Program-made: the position numbers and the translations under genes
Shown: in pieces, positions 34,968 through 43,680 of the stretch
How positions within the stretch are numbered: the first letter of the stretch is position 1
How the letters are laid out: every line of letters starts with the position of its first letter
NCBI GenBank assembly: GCA_009910795.1
Contig: VMEE01000016.1
Location: 62,001-126,000 of the forward strand
From: Dehalobacter sp. CP
GTDB taxonomy: Bacteria; Bacillota_B; Desulfitobacteriia; Desulfitobacteriales; Syntrophobotulaceae
DNA: 64,000 bases
Direction of reading: 5' to 3'
The notes under the pieces: generated by a model
Seen by the model: only the letters and a program-made list of their open reading frames with translations
Told to the model about the DNA's origin: nothing
The model's database searches: none

Positions 34968-37520
34968 TTAGATAATCTTCGTCGCCTTAACGCGGCTGAC
35001 GAGATCATAGAGGTAATCCATCGCCTGACGCGGTGCAAGATTATCCAGATCCAGCTCTTCAAGCTCCTTAAATATCGGATGCGTGCTTTGGGTATCAAAC
35101 AGTGACGGCTGCAGCATATTGGCATCGACAGCTTTCACAATCTTGCGCTGGGTCGGGGAATTTTCGAGTTCACCGAGAATGAGGGCTGCCCTTTTTAAGA
35201 GATGGGGCGGAAGGCCGGCAATCTTCGCCACATGAAGGCCATAGCTCCGGTCAGCCTTGCCGGGAAGTATTTTATGCAGGAAAACAACGTCGTCTCCCTG
35301 TTCCCTAACAGCCACATGCAGATTAAAAACTTCAGGATAACGTTCTTCCAATTCGGTTAGCTCATGGTAATGTGTCGCAAATAATGTTTTGGCTTTAATG
35401 TCGGTGTTTTCAACCAGATACTCGGCAATCGCCCAGGCCAGACTGAGACCGTCAAACGTGGCTGTTCCCCTGCCGACTTCGTCTAGAATAATCAGACTGT
35501 CCGCCGTGGCATTTTTGAGGATATGGGCAACTTCGTTCATTTCGACCATAAATGTGCTTTGCCCTGCGGCCAGGTTATCGGCGGCTCCTACCCGGGTAAA
35601 GATACAGTCGGCAATCGAAATGGCAGCCTTCTGGGCAGGCACGAAGCTGCCGACCTGGGCCATTAAAACAATCAGGGCTACCTGGCGCATATAGGTCGAT
35701 TTCCCAGCCATATTGGGGCCGGTAATCAGAGCAAGGTGCTTATTACGGGTAAGATAAGTATCATTCGGAACAAACGTATCACAGATTCTTTCCACAACCG
35801 GATGCCGTCCCTCAACAATATGAATGATCCCATCGGAACGTATTTCCGGTTTGACATAATTGTTCTGAATGGCGGTTCCAGCCAACGAGACAAAAACATC
35901 GATTTCAGCCAACGACTGGGCAGCATTAATGATCAGCAGCGAACAAGCCAGAACCTTGTCCCGAAGCACAGAAAACAGCTGATATTCGAGATCACTGAGT
36001 TTGTCCTGCGCAGTCAGGACGCGCTGCTCGTATTCCTTTAATTCCGGGGTGATGAATCGCTCGGCATTAACCAGCGTCTGTTTTCGCTGATAATCATTCG
36101 GAATCAAATGGGCATTCGCATTGGTGATTTCAATAAAGTACCCAAAGTTCTTATTAAAGCTGATCTTCAACGAACGGATTTTGGTGCGTTCTCTTTCCTG
36201 ATTTTCGAGGCGGGCAATCCATTCTTTGCCACCGGACGATATCGCCCGCAAACTGTCAATTTCTGCTGAATAGCCGTTCTGAATAATATTTCCGTCCTTC
36301 GGAGAGTACGGTGCTTCAGGATTTATGGCCGCAAGCAGTTCCTGCGCAAGGTCATCAAGCCCGGCCAGGGACGGCAGGTATTTAGCCAGCTTTTGAGAAC
36401 CGTTGTCAGTGATGCAATCCCTGACCTTAGGCAGGCAGGATAACGTGCTGCCCAGCGCCAGCAGATCCCGGGGACTTGCTTTGCCAAGGGACAGTTTTCC
36501 AAGCAGCCTTTCCAGGTCATACACTGCTGTCAAAGCTTTTTGTATATCTTGGCGTAAAAAAGTATTCAGCGTTAACTCTTCGACGGAAGCCAACCGTTCA
36601 TTAATGCTTTCAGGATCGCGTAAGGGTTGCTGCACCCAGTTTCTGAGCAGTCTGGCTCCAAAGGCCGTTTTGGTTAAATTCAGGGTGGAAAATAAGGTCC
36701 CCTTCTCATCGCTGGTTCGCAGTGATTCGACAAGTTCAAGATTCCTTCTGGTCCATTTATCGAGAACCATTGCCGTACTGCTTTGGCTCACCGAAATGCG
36801 CAGGATATGTTCCTGTCCCGAGTTGGGGATATTCTGACTGATATACTGCCAAAGTCCGGCGGCAGCTTTGCAGGCAACCGGCATTTGCTGCAAAAGTTCT
36901 GCCTGCTTCTTAAATCTTTCACTAAGTTCAGCCGTCCTCAGGAACAAATTTTTTTCGATCGCTGTCAGATAATAATCCGTAAATAGTTTGGGCAGCATCA
37001 CAATGTCCTTGGACAGGATAAGTTCGGAAGGTGCAATACGGTTTAATTCCGCCTGCAGTATCTGAATGGAAGGCGTCTCCATGATCCGGAAATCACCCGT
37101 TGTGATGTCGAGATAAGCGAGCGCCCACGTTTTCTCCTTATAGACACACGCCAGAAAGTTGTTCTTTGTTTCCGAGCTGATACTGTCCAGCGTACCCGGC
37201 GTCACAATCCGGACAATGTCTCTTTTGACAATTCCTTTACTGGCTTGAGGATCTTCCATTTGTTCACAAATGGCAACTTTAAATCCGGCAGCGACCAATT
37301 TCAGAAGATAACCGTCCACGGCATGATGCGGAACTCCGCACATGGGTATTTTCTGGCCCTTGCCTGCGTCCCGCGCCGTTAGCACGATTTCCAGAACAGG
37401 AGCAGCTGTCTCGGCATCCTGGCCAAACATTTCATAAAAATCGCCAAGCCTGAAAAACAGGATCGTATCCGGTACCCTGTTCTTTATCTCTTGATATTGC
37501 TGCAGCATGGGTGTATTCAT
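34968..37520 (-). CDS. mutS: DNA mismatch repair protein MutS
   Basis: Recognises mismatches. The 850-residue protein has the mismatch-wedge motif FYEMF (Phe28, Glu30), the lever/clamp regions, and the ABC-type ATPase with GPNMAGKST (~605), LIILDEVGRGT and the ATHYHEL switch. C-terminal part with PSLFD resembles a beta-clamp-binding motif. Full length. It overlaps miaB by four bases. It is separated from mutL by three genes and two palindromes. Confidence 0.97.
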   Translation of the reverse strand: MNTPMLQQYQEIKNRVPDTILFFRLGDFYEMFGQDAETAAPVLEIVLTARDAGKGQKIPMCGVPHHAVDGYLLKLVAAGFKVAICEQMEDPQASKGIVKRDIVRIVTPGTLDSISSETKNNFLACVYKEKTWALAYLDITTGDFRIMETPSIQILQAELNRIAPSELILSKDIVMLPKLFTDYYLTAIEKNLFLRTAELSERFKKQAELLQQMPVACKAAAGLWQYISQNIPNSGQEHILRISVSQSSTAMVLDKWTRRNLELVESLRTSDEKGTLFSTLNLTKTAFGARLLRNWVQQPLRDPESINERLASVEELTLNTFLRQDIQKALTAVYDLERLLGKLSLGKASPRDLLALGSTLSCLPKVRDCITDNGSQKLAKYLPSLAGLDDLAQELLAAINPEAPYSPKDGNIIQNGYSAEIDSLRAISSGGKEWIARLENQERERTKIRSLKISFNKNFGYFIEITNANAHLIPNDYQRKQTLVNAERFITPELKEYEQRVLTAQDKLSDLEYQLFSVLRDKVLACSLLIINAAQSLAEIDVFVSLAGTAIQNNYVKPEIRSDGIIHIVEGRHPVVERICDTFVPNDTYLTRNKHLALITGPNMAGKSTYMRQVALIVLMAQVGSFVPAQKAAISIADCIFTRVGAADNLAAGQSTFMVEMNEVAHILKNATADSLIILDEVGRGTATFDGLSLAWAIAEYLVENTDIKAKTLFATHYHELTELEERYPEVFNLHVAVREQGDDVVFLHKILPGKADRSYGLHVAKIAGLPPHLLKRAALILGELENSPTQRKIVKAVDANMLQPSLFDTQSTHPIFKELEELDLDNLAPRQAMDYLYDLVSRVKATKII

Positions 37521-38851
37521 GGCTCACTTAGCTCCCCAAAAAGCGTCCAGGAATTTGCAGATCTGATTGTAACCGAAACAAGCGAACCGACCAAGTCCTC
37601 CCTGCCTTCAAATACAACAATCTCATTTCCTCTGGTACGGCCTGTTAAATATTTAGGATCCGACTTGCTGGGTCCTTCCACCAAAATTTCATAGCGATTG
37701 CCAATCAGTTCCTGGCGCCAGCTCAGACTCCGGGTATTTTGAAGTACCATCAGTCTCTGCAGACGATTTTTCTTGATATCGAGCGGAACCTGATCCGGAA
37801 GCGTTGCCCCCGCAGTCCCGGACCGTTTGGAAAACATGAAGGTAAAGGCCTGATTGAAAGGCACTGTATTGACAAGATCAAGCGTCTGCTCGAAATCTTC
37901 TTCCGTTTCTCCGGGAAACCCAACAATAATATCGGTTGTCAATCGGGCCTCGGGTACAATTTCCAGAATACGCGCAATTCTTTCCAGGTAGTATTCCCTG
38001 GTATACCCTCTGTTCATCGCCGTCAGCACTTGATTGCTTCCGGCCTGGAATGGCAGATGGAAGTGTTCACAGATATGCTCGCCGCGGGCTACCGTCTCGA
38101 TCAGCTTATCACTGAAATCTTTCGGATGAGAGGTCATAAACCGGATTCGGTAAAGCCCTTCAATTTGATCGATTTCAGTCAGCAAATCGGAAAAATCATA
38201 CGCAAAACCGTCTTTTTTTCCGTAGGAATTGACATTCTGGCCAAGCAAGGTCACATCACGGCAGCCATTTTCGACAAGTGTCCTGATTTCGTCCAGAATA
38301 ACGTCCATCGGACGGCTGCGTTCTCTTCCCCTGACATAAGGAACAATGCAATAGGCACAATAATTGTCACAGCCATACATGATGTTGACATTGGTCCGAA
38401 GCTTTCCTTTTTCAGCCAAAGGAACAACCTCAGTGGTTTCACAGGCCGCCCCGGAAACAAGCGAGGCTTTTCCGCCCTGATCCGCTGTTTTCAGCAAACC
38501 TTCAAATTGATGATGATCAAAGGTCCCTGTCCAGATATCGACATGAGGGGCTTTTTTTTGGAGTTTTTCCAGCAGGCCGGGCTGTTGAATCATGCATCCG
38601 GCAACCGCAATCTTGAGCTGCGGTTTTTTTTCTTTCAGTTTTTTCAATTGACCGATTTTGCCAATAATTTTATTTTCGGCGCTTTCTCTGACACAGCAGG
38701 TATTAATGATAACCAAATCGGCCTGTTCAGGGTTCTCGGTGCGCGCGTACCCGTTTTTTTCCGAAATGGCCGTCAAGGTCTCGGCATCCCGCTCGGACAT
38801 TTGACAGCCATACGAAATCGTACACACTTTCTTATTCATTTTGTTCGACAT
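37517..38851 (-). CDS. miaB: tRNA-2-methylthio-N6-dimethylallyladenosine synthase
   Basis: Radical-SAM methylthiotransferase that modifies i6A37 made by MiaA. The 444-residue protein has the N-terminal MTTase domain (TISYGCQMSERDAE; Cys for the auxiliary cluster, including NTCCVRE), radical-SAM CDNYCAYCIVPY (CxxxCxxC), and a C-terminal TRAM domain (RYEILVEGPS...GRTRGN). ATG 38851 gives the family start; the longer frame is unsupported. Upstream of mutS with a four-base overlap. Confidence 0.97.
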   Translation of the reverse strand: MSNKMNKKVCTISYGCQMSERDAETLTAISEKNGYARTENPEQADLVIINTCCVRESAENKIIGKIGQLKKLKEKKPQLKIAVAGCMIQQPGLLEKLQKKAPHVDIWTGTFDHHQFEGLLKTADQGGKASLVSGAACETTEVVPLAEKGKLRTNVNIMYGCDNYCAYCIVPYVRGRERSRPMDVILDEIRTLVENGCRDVTLLGQNVNSYGKKDGFAYDFSDLLTEIDQIEGLYRIRFMTSHPKDFSDKLIETVARGEHICEHFHLPFQAGSNQVLTAMNRGYTREYYLERIARILEIVPEARLTTDIIVGFPGETEEDFEQTLDLVNTVPFNQAFTFMFSKRSGTAGATLPDQVPLDIKKNRLQRLMVLQNTRSLSWRQELIGNRYEILVEGPSKSDPKYLTGRTRGNEIVVFEGREDLVGSLVSVTIRSANSWTLFGELSEP

Positions 38852-38870
38852 GTATTCAATCAATCCTCTA

Positions 38871-39728
38871 TTACATCTTCGGAACGGACTGGTAATACAG
38901 CGCCAGCGTTCCCGGTCCGACATGACTGCCTACAACACAACCAATATCACTAATAATCACGTCTTTGACAGGCAGTGCATTTTTAATTTCTTCAGCCAGG
39001 GCTTCGGCTTCTTCCAGACACGCCGAATGAGAAATCCCGATTACTTGCTTTTCTGCTTCGACGATTTCATTTTTCATGATTTCGATGAGCTTGCGGATCG
39101 CAGCTTTTCTGGATCTGACTTTGTTGAATACATCAATTTTCCCTTCCGTATTCATGTGCAAAATTGGTTTAACATCTAGAAGTCCGGCAACAAATCCGGC
39201 TGTTTTGCTTAATCTTCCGCCTTTCACAAGGTATTCCAGCGTATCAATGGTAAAAATGTACCGCATTTTATTTCTAATCTCCATGATTTGCGGTTCAATC
39301 TCCTGCCAGATATCGGTATGCAACAGTATTTCTGACGTAAGTACGGCCTGCAGCCCGAATCCCAAAGATGCACCAAGACTGTCGATGATATGTATTTTTT
39401 CCGGAGCGCTGCACATTTCCCGCACCATCACTGCCGTTTGGCAAGTTGAACTTAAGCCGGAAGACAGGTGTATGGCAATAACTTCTTTACCTTCAGCCAA
39501 TACTTTTTCGTAGGCATCCTTTAAAAGATTCAGATTAGGCTGCGAAGTCTTCGGGAGTTCTTTATAATCTTTGAAATTAGCATAAAACTTGTCCGGAAAA
39601 ATATCGATCCCTTCTGCATAGGTAACCCCATCAATATTTACCGGCATCGGGACAACAATAATCCCAAGTTTCTCAGCTAAATCTCTTGGAATATCTGAAG
39701 CGCTGTCTACTACGATCTGAAATGGCAT
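38871..39728 (-). CDS. DegV family fatty-acid-binding protein (second copy)
   Basis: 285-residue paralogue of the DegV protein at 16256. Family signatures VVDSASDIPRDLAEKLGI, TSQPNLNLL, HLSSGLSSTCQ and EYLVKGGRLSKTAGFV are present; GSHVGPGTLALYY is at the end. Likely presents a fatty acid to a FakA-type kinase. ATG 39728 has GGAG seven bases upstream, while a longer frame to 39773 has none. First gene of the degV-miaB-mutS run. Confidence 0.92.
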   Translation of the reverse strand: MPFQIVVDSASDIPRDLAEKLGIIVVPMPVNIDGVTYAEGIDIFPDKFYANFKDYKELPKTSQPNLNLLKDAYEKVLAEGKEVIAIHLSSGLSSTCQTAVMVREMCSAPEKIHIIDSLGASLGFGLQAVLTSEILLHTDIWQEIEPQIMEIRNKMRYIFTIDTLEYLVKGGRLSKTAGFVAGLLDVKPILHMNTEGKIDVFNKVRSRKAAIRKLIEIMKNEIVEAEKQVIGISHSACLEEAEALAEEIKNALPVKDVIISDIGCVVGSHVGPGTLALYYQSVPKM

Positions 39729-39861
39729 GCTATCACTCCATCCAAAAAATGATACTATAAATAATCCTACCAATTACATCCTGTTTGTCAAGTTTTTTAG
39801 AAAACTTAGGTTGCACTTATATCTATCGGAAAATGTACAGCTTTTCAATAATTTAGAAACT

Positions 39862-39893
39862 TAAAAAAAATAGCGCTTGTCCAAGCGCTATTT
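39862..39893 (-). terminator. terminator after the M23/G5 peptidase gene
   Basis: AATAGCGCTTG / CAAGCGCTATT (11-bp perfect stem, 2-base loop on the plus strand) with TTTTTTTT on the minus strand. Confidence 0.9.
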
Positions 39894-39903
39894 CATTCCT
39901 GTT

Positions 39904-41439
39904 TTAGAGATAGTTCAAAGGATTTACAGTACTGCCGTTAATGATTACTTCAAAATGCAGGTGCGATCCTGTTGAATTTCCGGTTGAGCCTACATTGCCG
40001 ATATTTTGGCCTTTCGATACAGTTTGTCCGACACTGACAAGCAGTTTGGATGAGTGACCATACCGGGTAGATACGCCATTACCATGATCGATCATGATGC
40101 AGTATCCATATCCGCCATCCCATCCTGCTTCCACAACGGTGCCGGAAGCTGCCGCATAATAGGGCTGGCCGGTAACTCCATCAATGTCGATTCCAGTATG
40201 GAAGCTTCCATGACGAGAACCATAATAGGAGGTAATGCCTCCGCTGATGGGCCAGCTTAAACCGGAGATACTGCCCGATCCGCGGGATGTCCCAACATAG
40301 ACAATTGAGCGGCCAGGTCCTTTGGCAACAATCTGATTTACAGGTTTACTGACAACTTCTTCCTTGACAACCTGCTTTTCGATCATTTTACCATTTTCCT
40401 CAACATACGAATATGTAACGGCCTTTTCACCATCTTTACCGGCCTGCTTAATAATACTCTTACCGTAGCCGAGACTTCTGTCCGTCTTAGAAACCACATC
40501 AAACGGAACAACCTCACTGACTACCTTCGTACCTTCACTTCGTACTGTAAGGTAAGGCTTTGTTTGAACAAGCTTAATTTTCTGTCCTGGCTGAATGATT
40601 GAGTCTTCAGTAAATCCCGGGTTAGCAGCAATCACTTCGTCTGTCAGCATATTGTTCTTACGGGCAATCAGCCATAAAGAATCATTTTCTTGAATGGTAT
40701 ACGTGGTTTCTGCTACATCGCCTTTAACCAAGATTTCCAAAGCAGCATCAACTGTCTTGACTTCACCCGGGTGAACTTTTGATGCAATTTTGGAGACCGG
40801 TTCGACAATTTTGACTGAAGAAACAGTATTATTTTTCGAAGGCTTGGTCTGATAATCCTCATACTTTTTCAACAAAGTATTGATGTCTTGTTCACTGGCT
40901 AAAACAACCACGACTTTGCCATTCACCTGTAACCCATATCCATTGACATACGGTGTAATGGCCTTTGCCAAAACATCTTGAGACACCGGCCCGGTATAAT
41001 CTTTATTCTTTAATCTTACACTTTTATATTCTATCGTATCGCTGGTCTGAGCAACGGTTCCGGCTGTGTTCCCCTGCTGGGTAAGAACCTCTTGAACCAG
41101 TTGTTTAGCCTCAGATTTACTTGCTGCATAACCAATGTTTTTGCCGTTTACAACAATACCTACTGCCGGAGTTGTCGCGCTAAAATAAAAACAACCACTG
41201 AAAATCACTGCCAAAGCCAGCGCGGTGATCCCGATCGTCTTTGGAGATTTCCAGGAAATATTTTTAATCTTTGCTGCTGTCTTCGAAAAAATTTCTTTAT
41301 ATTCGATTTTATTTGCTAAGTTCACGACGCCAAATTTTATTCTTTTCGCTTGCTTAGCCAAAGCCTCTGCAGTATTCACTTTTTTAAATTTTTGTATGAT
41401 TTTGTCCAGATAATTTTTGTTTATCTTTCTACTAATCAT
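39904..41439 (-). CDS. cell-wall M23 endopeptidase with LysM and G5 domains
   Basis: 511 residues. A cytoplasmic N-terminus precedes one membrane helix (~70-90). Then come an uncharacterised extracellular region, a LysM domain (YTIQENDSLWLIARKN...PGQKIKLV), a G5 domain (~300-375, ends KPVNQIVAKGP), and a C-terminal M23 peptidase (~400-511) with HTGIDIDG, RYGHSSKL and GSHLHFEV zinc/catalytic residues. It is predicted to bind glycan and cut cross-links at the surface. Similar domain orders occur in spore formers. Own terminator; single gene. Confidence 0.92.
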   Translation of the reverse strand: MISRKINKNYLDKIIQKFKKVNTAEALAKQAKRIKFGVVNLANKIEYKEIFSKTAAKIKNISWKSPKTIGITALALAVIFSGCFYFSATTPAVGIVVNGKNIGYAASKSEAKQLVQEVLTQQGNTAGTVAQTSDTIEYKSVRLKNKDYTGPVSQDVLAKAITPYVNGYGLQVNGKVVVVLASEQDINTLLKKYEDYQTKPSKNNTVSSVKIVEPVSKIASKVHPGEVKTVDAALEILVKGDVAETTYTIQENDSLWLIARKNNMLTDEVIAANPGFTEDSIIQPGQKIKLVQTKPYLTVRSEGTKVVSEVVPFDVVSKTDRSLGYGKSIIKQAGKDGEKAVTYSYVEENGKMIEKQVVKEEVVSKPVNQIVAKGPGRSIVYVGTSRGSGSISGLSWPISGGITSYYGSRHGSFHTGIDIDGVTGQPYYAAASGTVVEAGWDGGYGYCIMIDHGNGVSTRYGHSSKLLVSVGQTVSKGQNIGNVGSTGNSTGSHLHFEVIINGSTVNPLNYL

Positions 41440-41564
41440 TCTCGCCCCCCTTGGCTTGTCATTCGTACACTGCTATATGATACCATTAATTAAGCCTTAA
41501 GAAAATACAGGAATTTTCCAATTCATTGACGCACACGTTTATTCCTTGAGAAATTCCTTATATT

Positions 41565-42650
41565 CTAGGCAAAATTTCTTTTAATTTTATTGATAAAAGA
41601 CAAGATTCCCGTGGACCTTTCATGGGTGACTCTTTTCCCAAGAAGCGTTTTGGCGATGCTGAGGACCTGAACTGCATATTCAGAATTAGGCTGGGATAAA
41701 AATAAGGGGTTTTGACTCTTTAAGGATTTTGTGACTTTTTTGTCATCATAAATCCAGCCAAGCAGTTCCGGCTGCAGCTTGAGATACTTGGACGAAGCTT
41801 TCTTAAATGTTTCACAGCACTTTATCGCTTCAGCTTCATCTTCACAGCGATTGATCACCAGGTAAGGACGGATATTCGAATTGCGGTACGCCAGCGCTTT
41901 GGTCAGTCCGTATGTATCCATCATCGCGTGCGGTTCTGTGGTGGTAATCAGCAGCAGGTCATCCGCCGCCTCCAAAAATTTAAGTACGACTTCCGAAATA
42001 CCCGCTCCGGTATCGATCAGAAAGATATCACATTCACCTTCCAGATCCGCAAATCCGGATATGATACGGTTAAACTGAAGAGGACTGAGATTTGTTAACG
42101 ATGAAATGCCGCTTGAACCCGGCAGAAGCTTAATTCCTCCCGGGCCGGGAGTCAGAATGTCCTTTAAGGTGCACTCTCCTTTCAGGACATGGGTAAGGTT
42201 CAGCGGATTATTTAATTTCAACAATAATTCGACATTGGCCATCCCAATATCAGCATCAAGGATGATAACTCTTTTACCAAGCTGGCTTAAAGCCATACTC
42301 AAATTGATGGTGAGTGAAGTTTTACCAACTCCGCCCTTACCGCTGCCGATCGCAATGACTCTGGATTTTTTTTGCTGTCTCTGGATAGTTGGAATCGTAA
42401 CGCACCAACTCTGCTGAGCGGGCTGCCGGGAAATCACTTCGGATGTAAGGACGATTTTCGAATCGGAGACCAGCCAGCGTATCACGGTACCAATCGGGAT
42501 CAGCAGCAGATAACCTTTATGTAAAGTGATTGCCAATTCCAAGTGGTCAGGGAATACATTCTTTATTTCTGCAGTATAGATGTCGTGAAATAATTCGGAG
42601 TTTGTCGTAAAATTAAGTTTTTGTCCTGCAAAGAATTGTGGCTGATTCAT
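41565..42650 (-). CDS. FlhG/MinD-like ATPase with YcgR-like N-terminal domain
   Basis: 361 residues. Residues ~95-340 form a ParA/MinD ATPase: deviant Walker A SGKGGVGKTS (103-112), VIILDADIGMANVELLL, and DIFLIDTGAGIS, typical of FlhG/YlxH flagellar-number regulators. Residues 1-88 resemble the N-terminal beta domain of YcgR/PilZN proteins (GQKLNFTT... YTAEI... LLLIPIGTVIRW). The PilZ c-di-GMP motif itself is absent. GGGAGG precedes the ATG. flhF is not adjacent. It is possibly linked to motility with motAB and the GGDEF protein, but its location outside a flagellar cluster is unusual. Confidence 0.8.
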   Translation of the reverse strand: MNQPQFFAGQKLNFTTNSELFHDIYTAEIKNVFPDHLELAITLHKGYLLLIPIGTVIRWLVSDSKIVLTSEVISRQPAQQSWCVTIPTIQRQQKKSRVIAIGSGKGGVGKTSLTINLSMALSQLGKRVIILDADIGMANVELLLKLNNPLNLTHVLKGECTLKDILTPGPGGIKLLPGSSGISSLTNLSPLQFNRIISGFADLEGECDIFLIDTGAGISEVVLKFLEAADDLLLITTTEPHAMMDTYGLTKALAYRNSNIRPYLVINRCEDEAEAIKCCETFKKASSKYLKLQPELLGWIYDDKKVTKSLKSQNPLFLSQPNSEYAVQVLSIAKTLLGKRVTHERSTGILSFINKIKRNFA

Positions 42651-42725
42651 TAATTTCCTCCCGAATTCTGAACTGCTATATAATTTTCTACAACGAAGGA
42701 CAAGTTCCCTTCTGGCTTATAAAAA

Positions 42726-42757
42726 AAAATGACTGCAATGGGCAATCATTTTATATT
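42726..42757 (-). terminator. terminator after deoR-family gene
   Basis: Minus-strand AAATGATTG / CAGTCATTT imperfect stem with a T9 tail (rc of the A-run at 42721-42729). Confidence 0.75.
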
Positions 42758-42805
42758 ACCGTAAGCAATTTCCGGTGCCAACGTGTAAAGAACGGTAAGG
42801 CTGAA

Positions 42806-43582
42806 TTATGGAAGCAATACTTTAGGAGAAACAATAATGACTTCTACACCGTATTGCTTAATTTTATCAATTTGTTCCGGAGAGGCCCCGGCATCGGTGA
42901 TAAACTTATTCACCTTTTTCCATTTGGCAAACGTATGGTAGAGAATATGACCGAGTTTCGCGCTGTGAGCGACAAGAATAACTTCCCTGGCCGAAGTAAT
43001 CATGGCCTGTTTGACTTCGGATTCGATCATGCTCGATGTCGAAAGACCTTTTTCCGTGCTGATGCCTGTCGCCGACAGAAACAGTTTGTCCGCGTAGAAA
43101 CCATCCAGATTTTCCCTGGTCATCGGACCCAGCAGCGAATAGGTCGTGCTTTGCACTTCCCCGCCTGTTAGGACAGTCGTGATATCTTCACGCATACTGA
43201 GAATTTCGGCAACGGCAAGGGAATTCGTTACAACCGTGCATTTTATGTCAAGGGCGAGCGCAATCGCCAGCGTCGTCGTTCCGGAATCCAGAATCACGGA
43301 TTCTCCTTCATTAATCAGACCAGCAGCTGCTCGGCCAATGCTAAGCTTTTCACTTTGGGCTTCGCCGATCCGGGTAGTAAAGACGGTATTCTTAATTTGA
43401 GGGTTTTGAGGATAAACGGCTTTGCCGTGTTCCCGCTGAATCAAGCCCATCAAAGCAAGTTGTTTAAGATCACGGCGTATGGTCATTTCGGAAACATTAA
43501 ACTCAGCAGCCAGTTCCGCTACCGTCAAATGCCCGTGTTTTTGGAGCAAATATCTGATTTTTTCCTGTCTGCCTGCTGTCAA
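42806..43582 (-). CDS. DeoR-family transcriptional regulator
   Basis: 258-residue repressor with an N-terminal winged HTH (residues ~6-56; TVAELAAEFNVSEMTIRRDL) and a C-terminal sugar-phosphate-sensing domain of the phosphosugar-isomerase fold (ESVILDSGTTTLAIA, CTVVTNSL, VLTGGEVQ). The start is TTG with GGAGG seven bases upstream. It lies downstream of pyk; sensing a glycolytic sugar phosphate is plausible, but no sugar operon adjoins it. Confidence 0.92.
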   Translation of the reverse strand: MTAGRQEKIRYLLQKHGHLTVAELAAEFNVSEMTIRRDLKQLALMGLIQREHGKAVYPQNPQIKNTVFTTRIGEAQSEKLSIGRAAAGLINEGESVILDSGTTTLAIALALDIKCTVVTNSLAVAEILSMREDITTVLTGGEVQSTTYSLLGPMTRENLDGFYADKLFLSATGISTEKGLSTSSMIESEVKQAMITSAREVILVAHSAKLGHILYHTFAKWKKVNKFITDAGASPEQIDKIKQYGVEVIIVSPKVLLP

Positions 43583-43680
43583 CTACCCACCTCCAGCTTT
43601 ACATATGCATTTTATGCTATTGTCACGTTAAAGTTAATTTAAGTTTAACAGATACTAGATCTGTCAGGTCAGTTCTTTAT

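Noticed and set aside
37739..38953. A 404-codon open frame on the plus strand opposite miaB
   Set aside because: It lies wholly antisense to the well-conserved miaB gene, has no ribosome site or recognisable domain, and its composition is that of a reversed coding frame.
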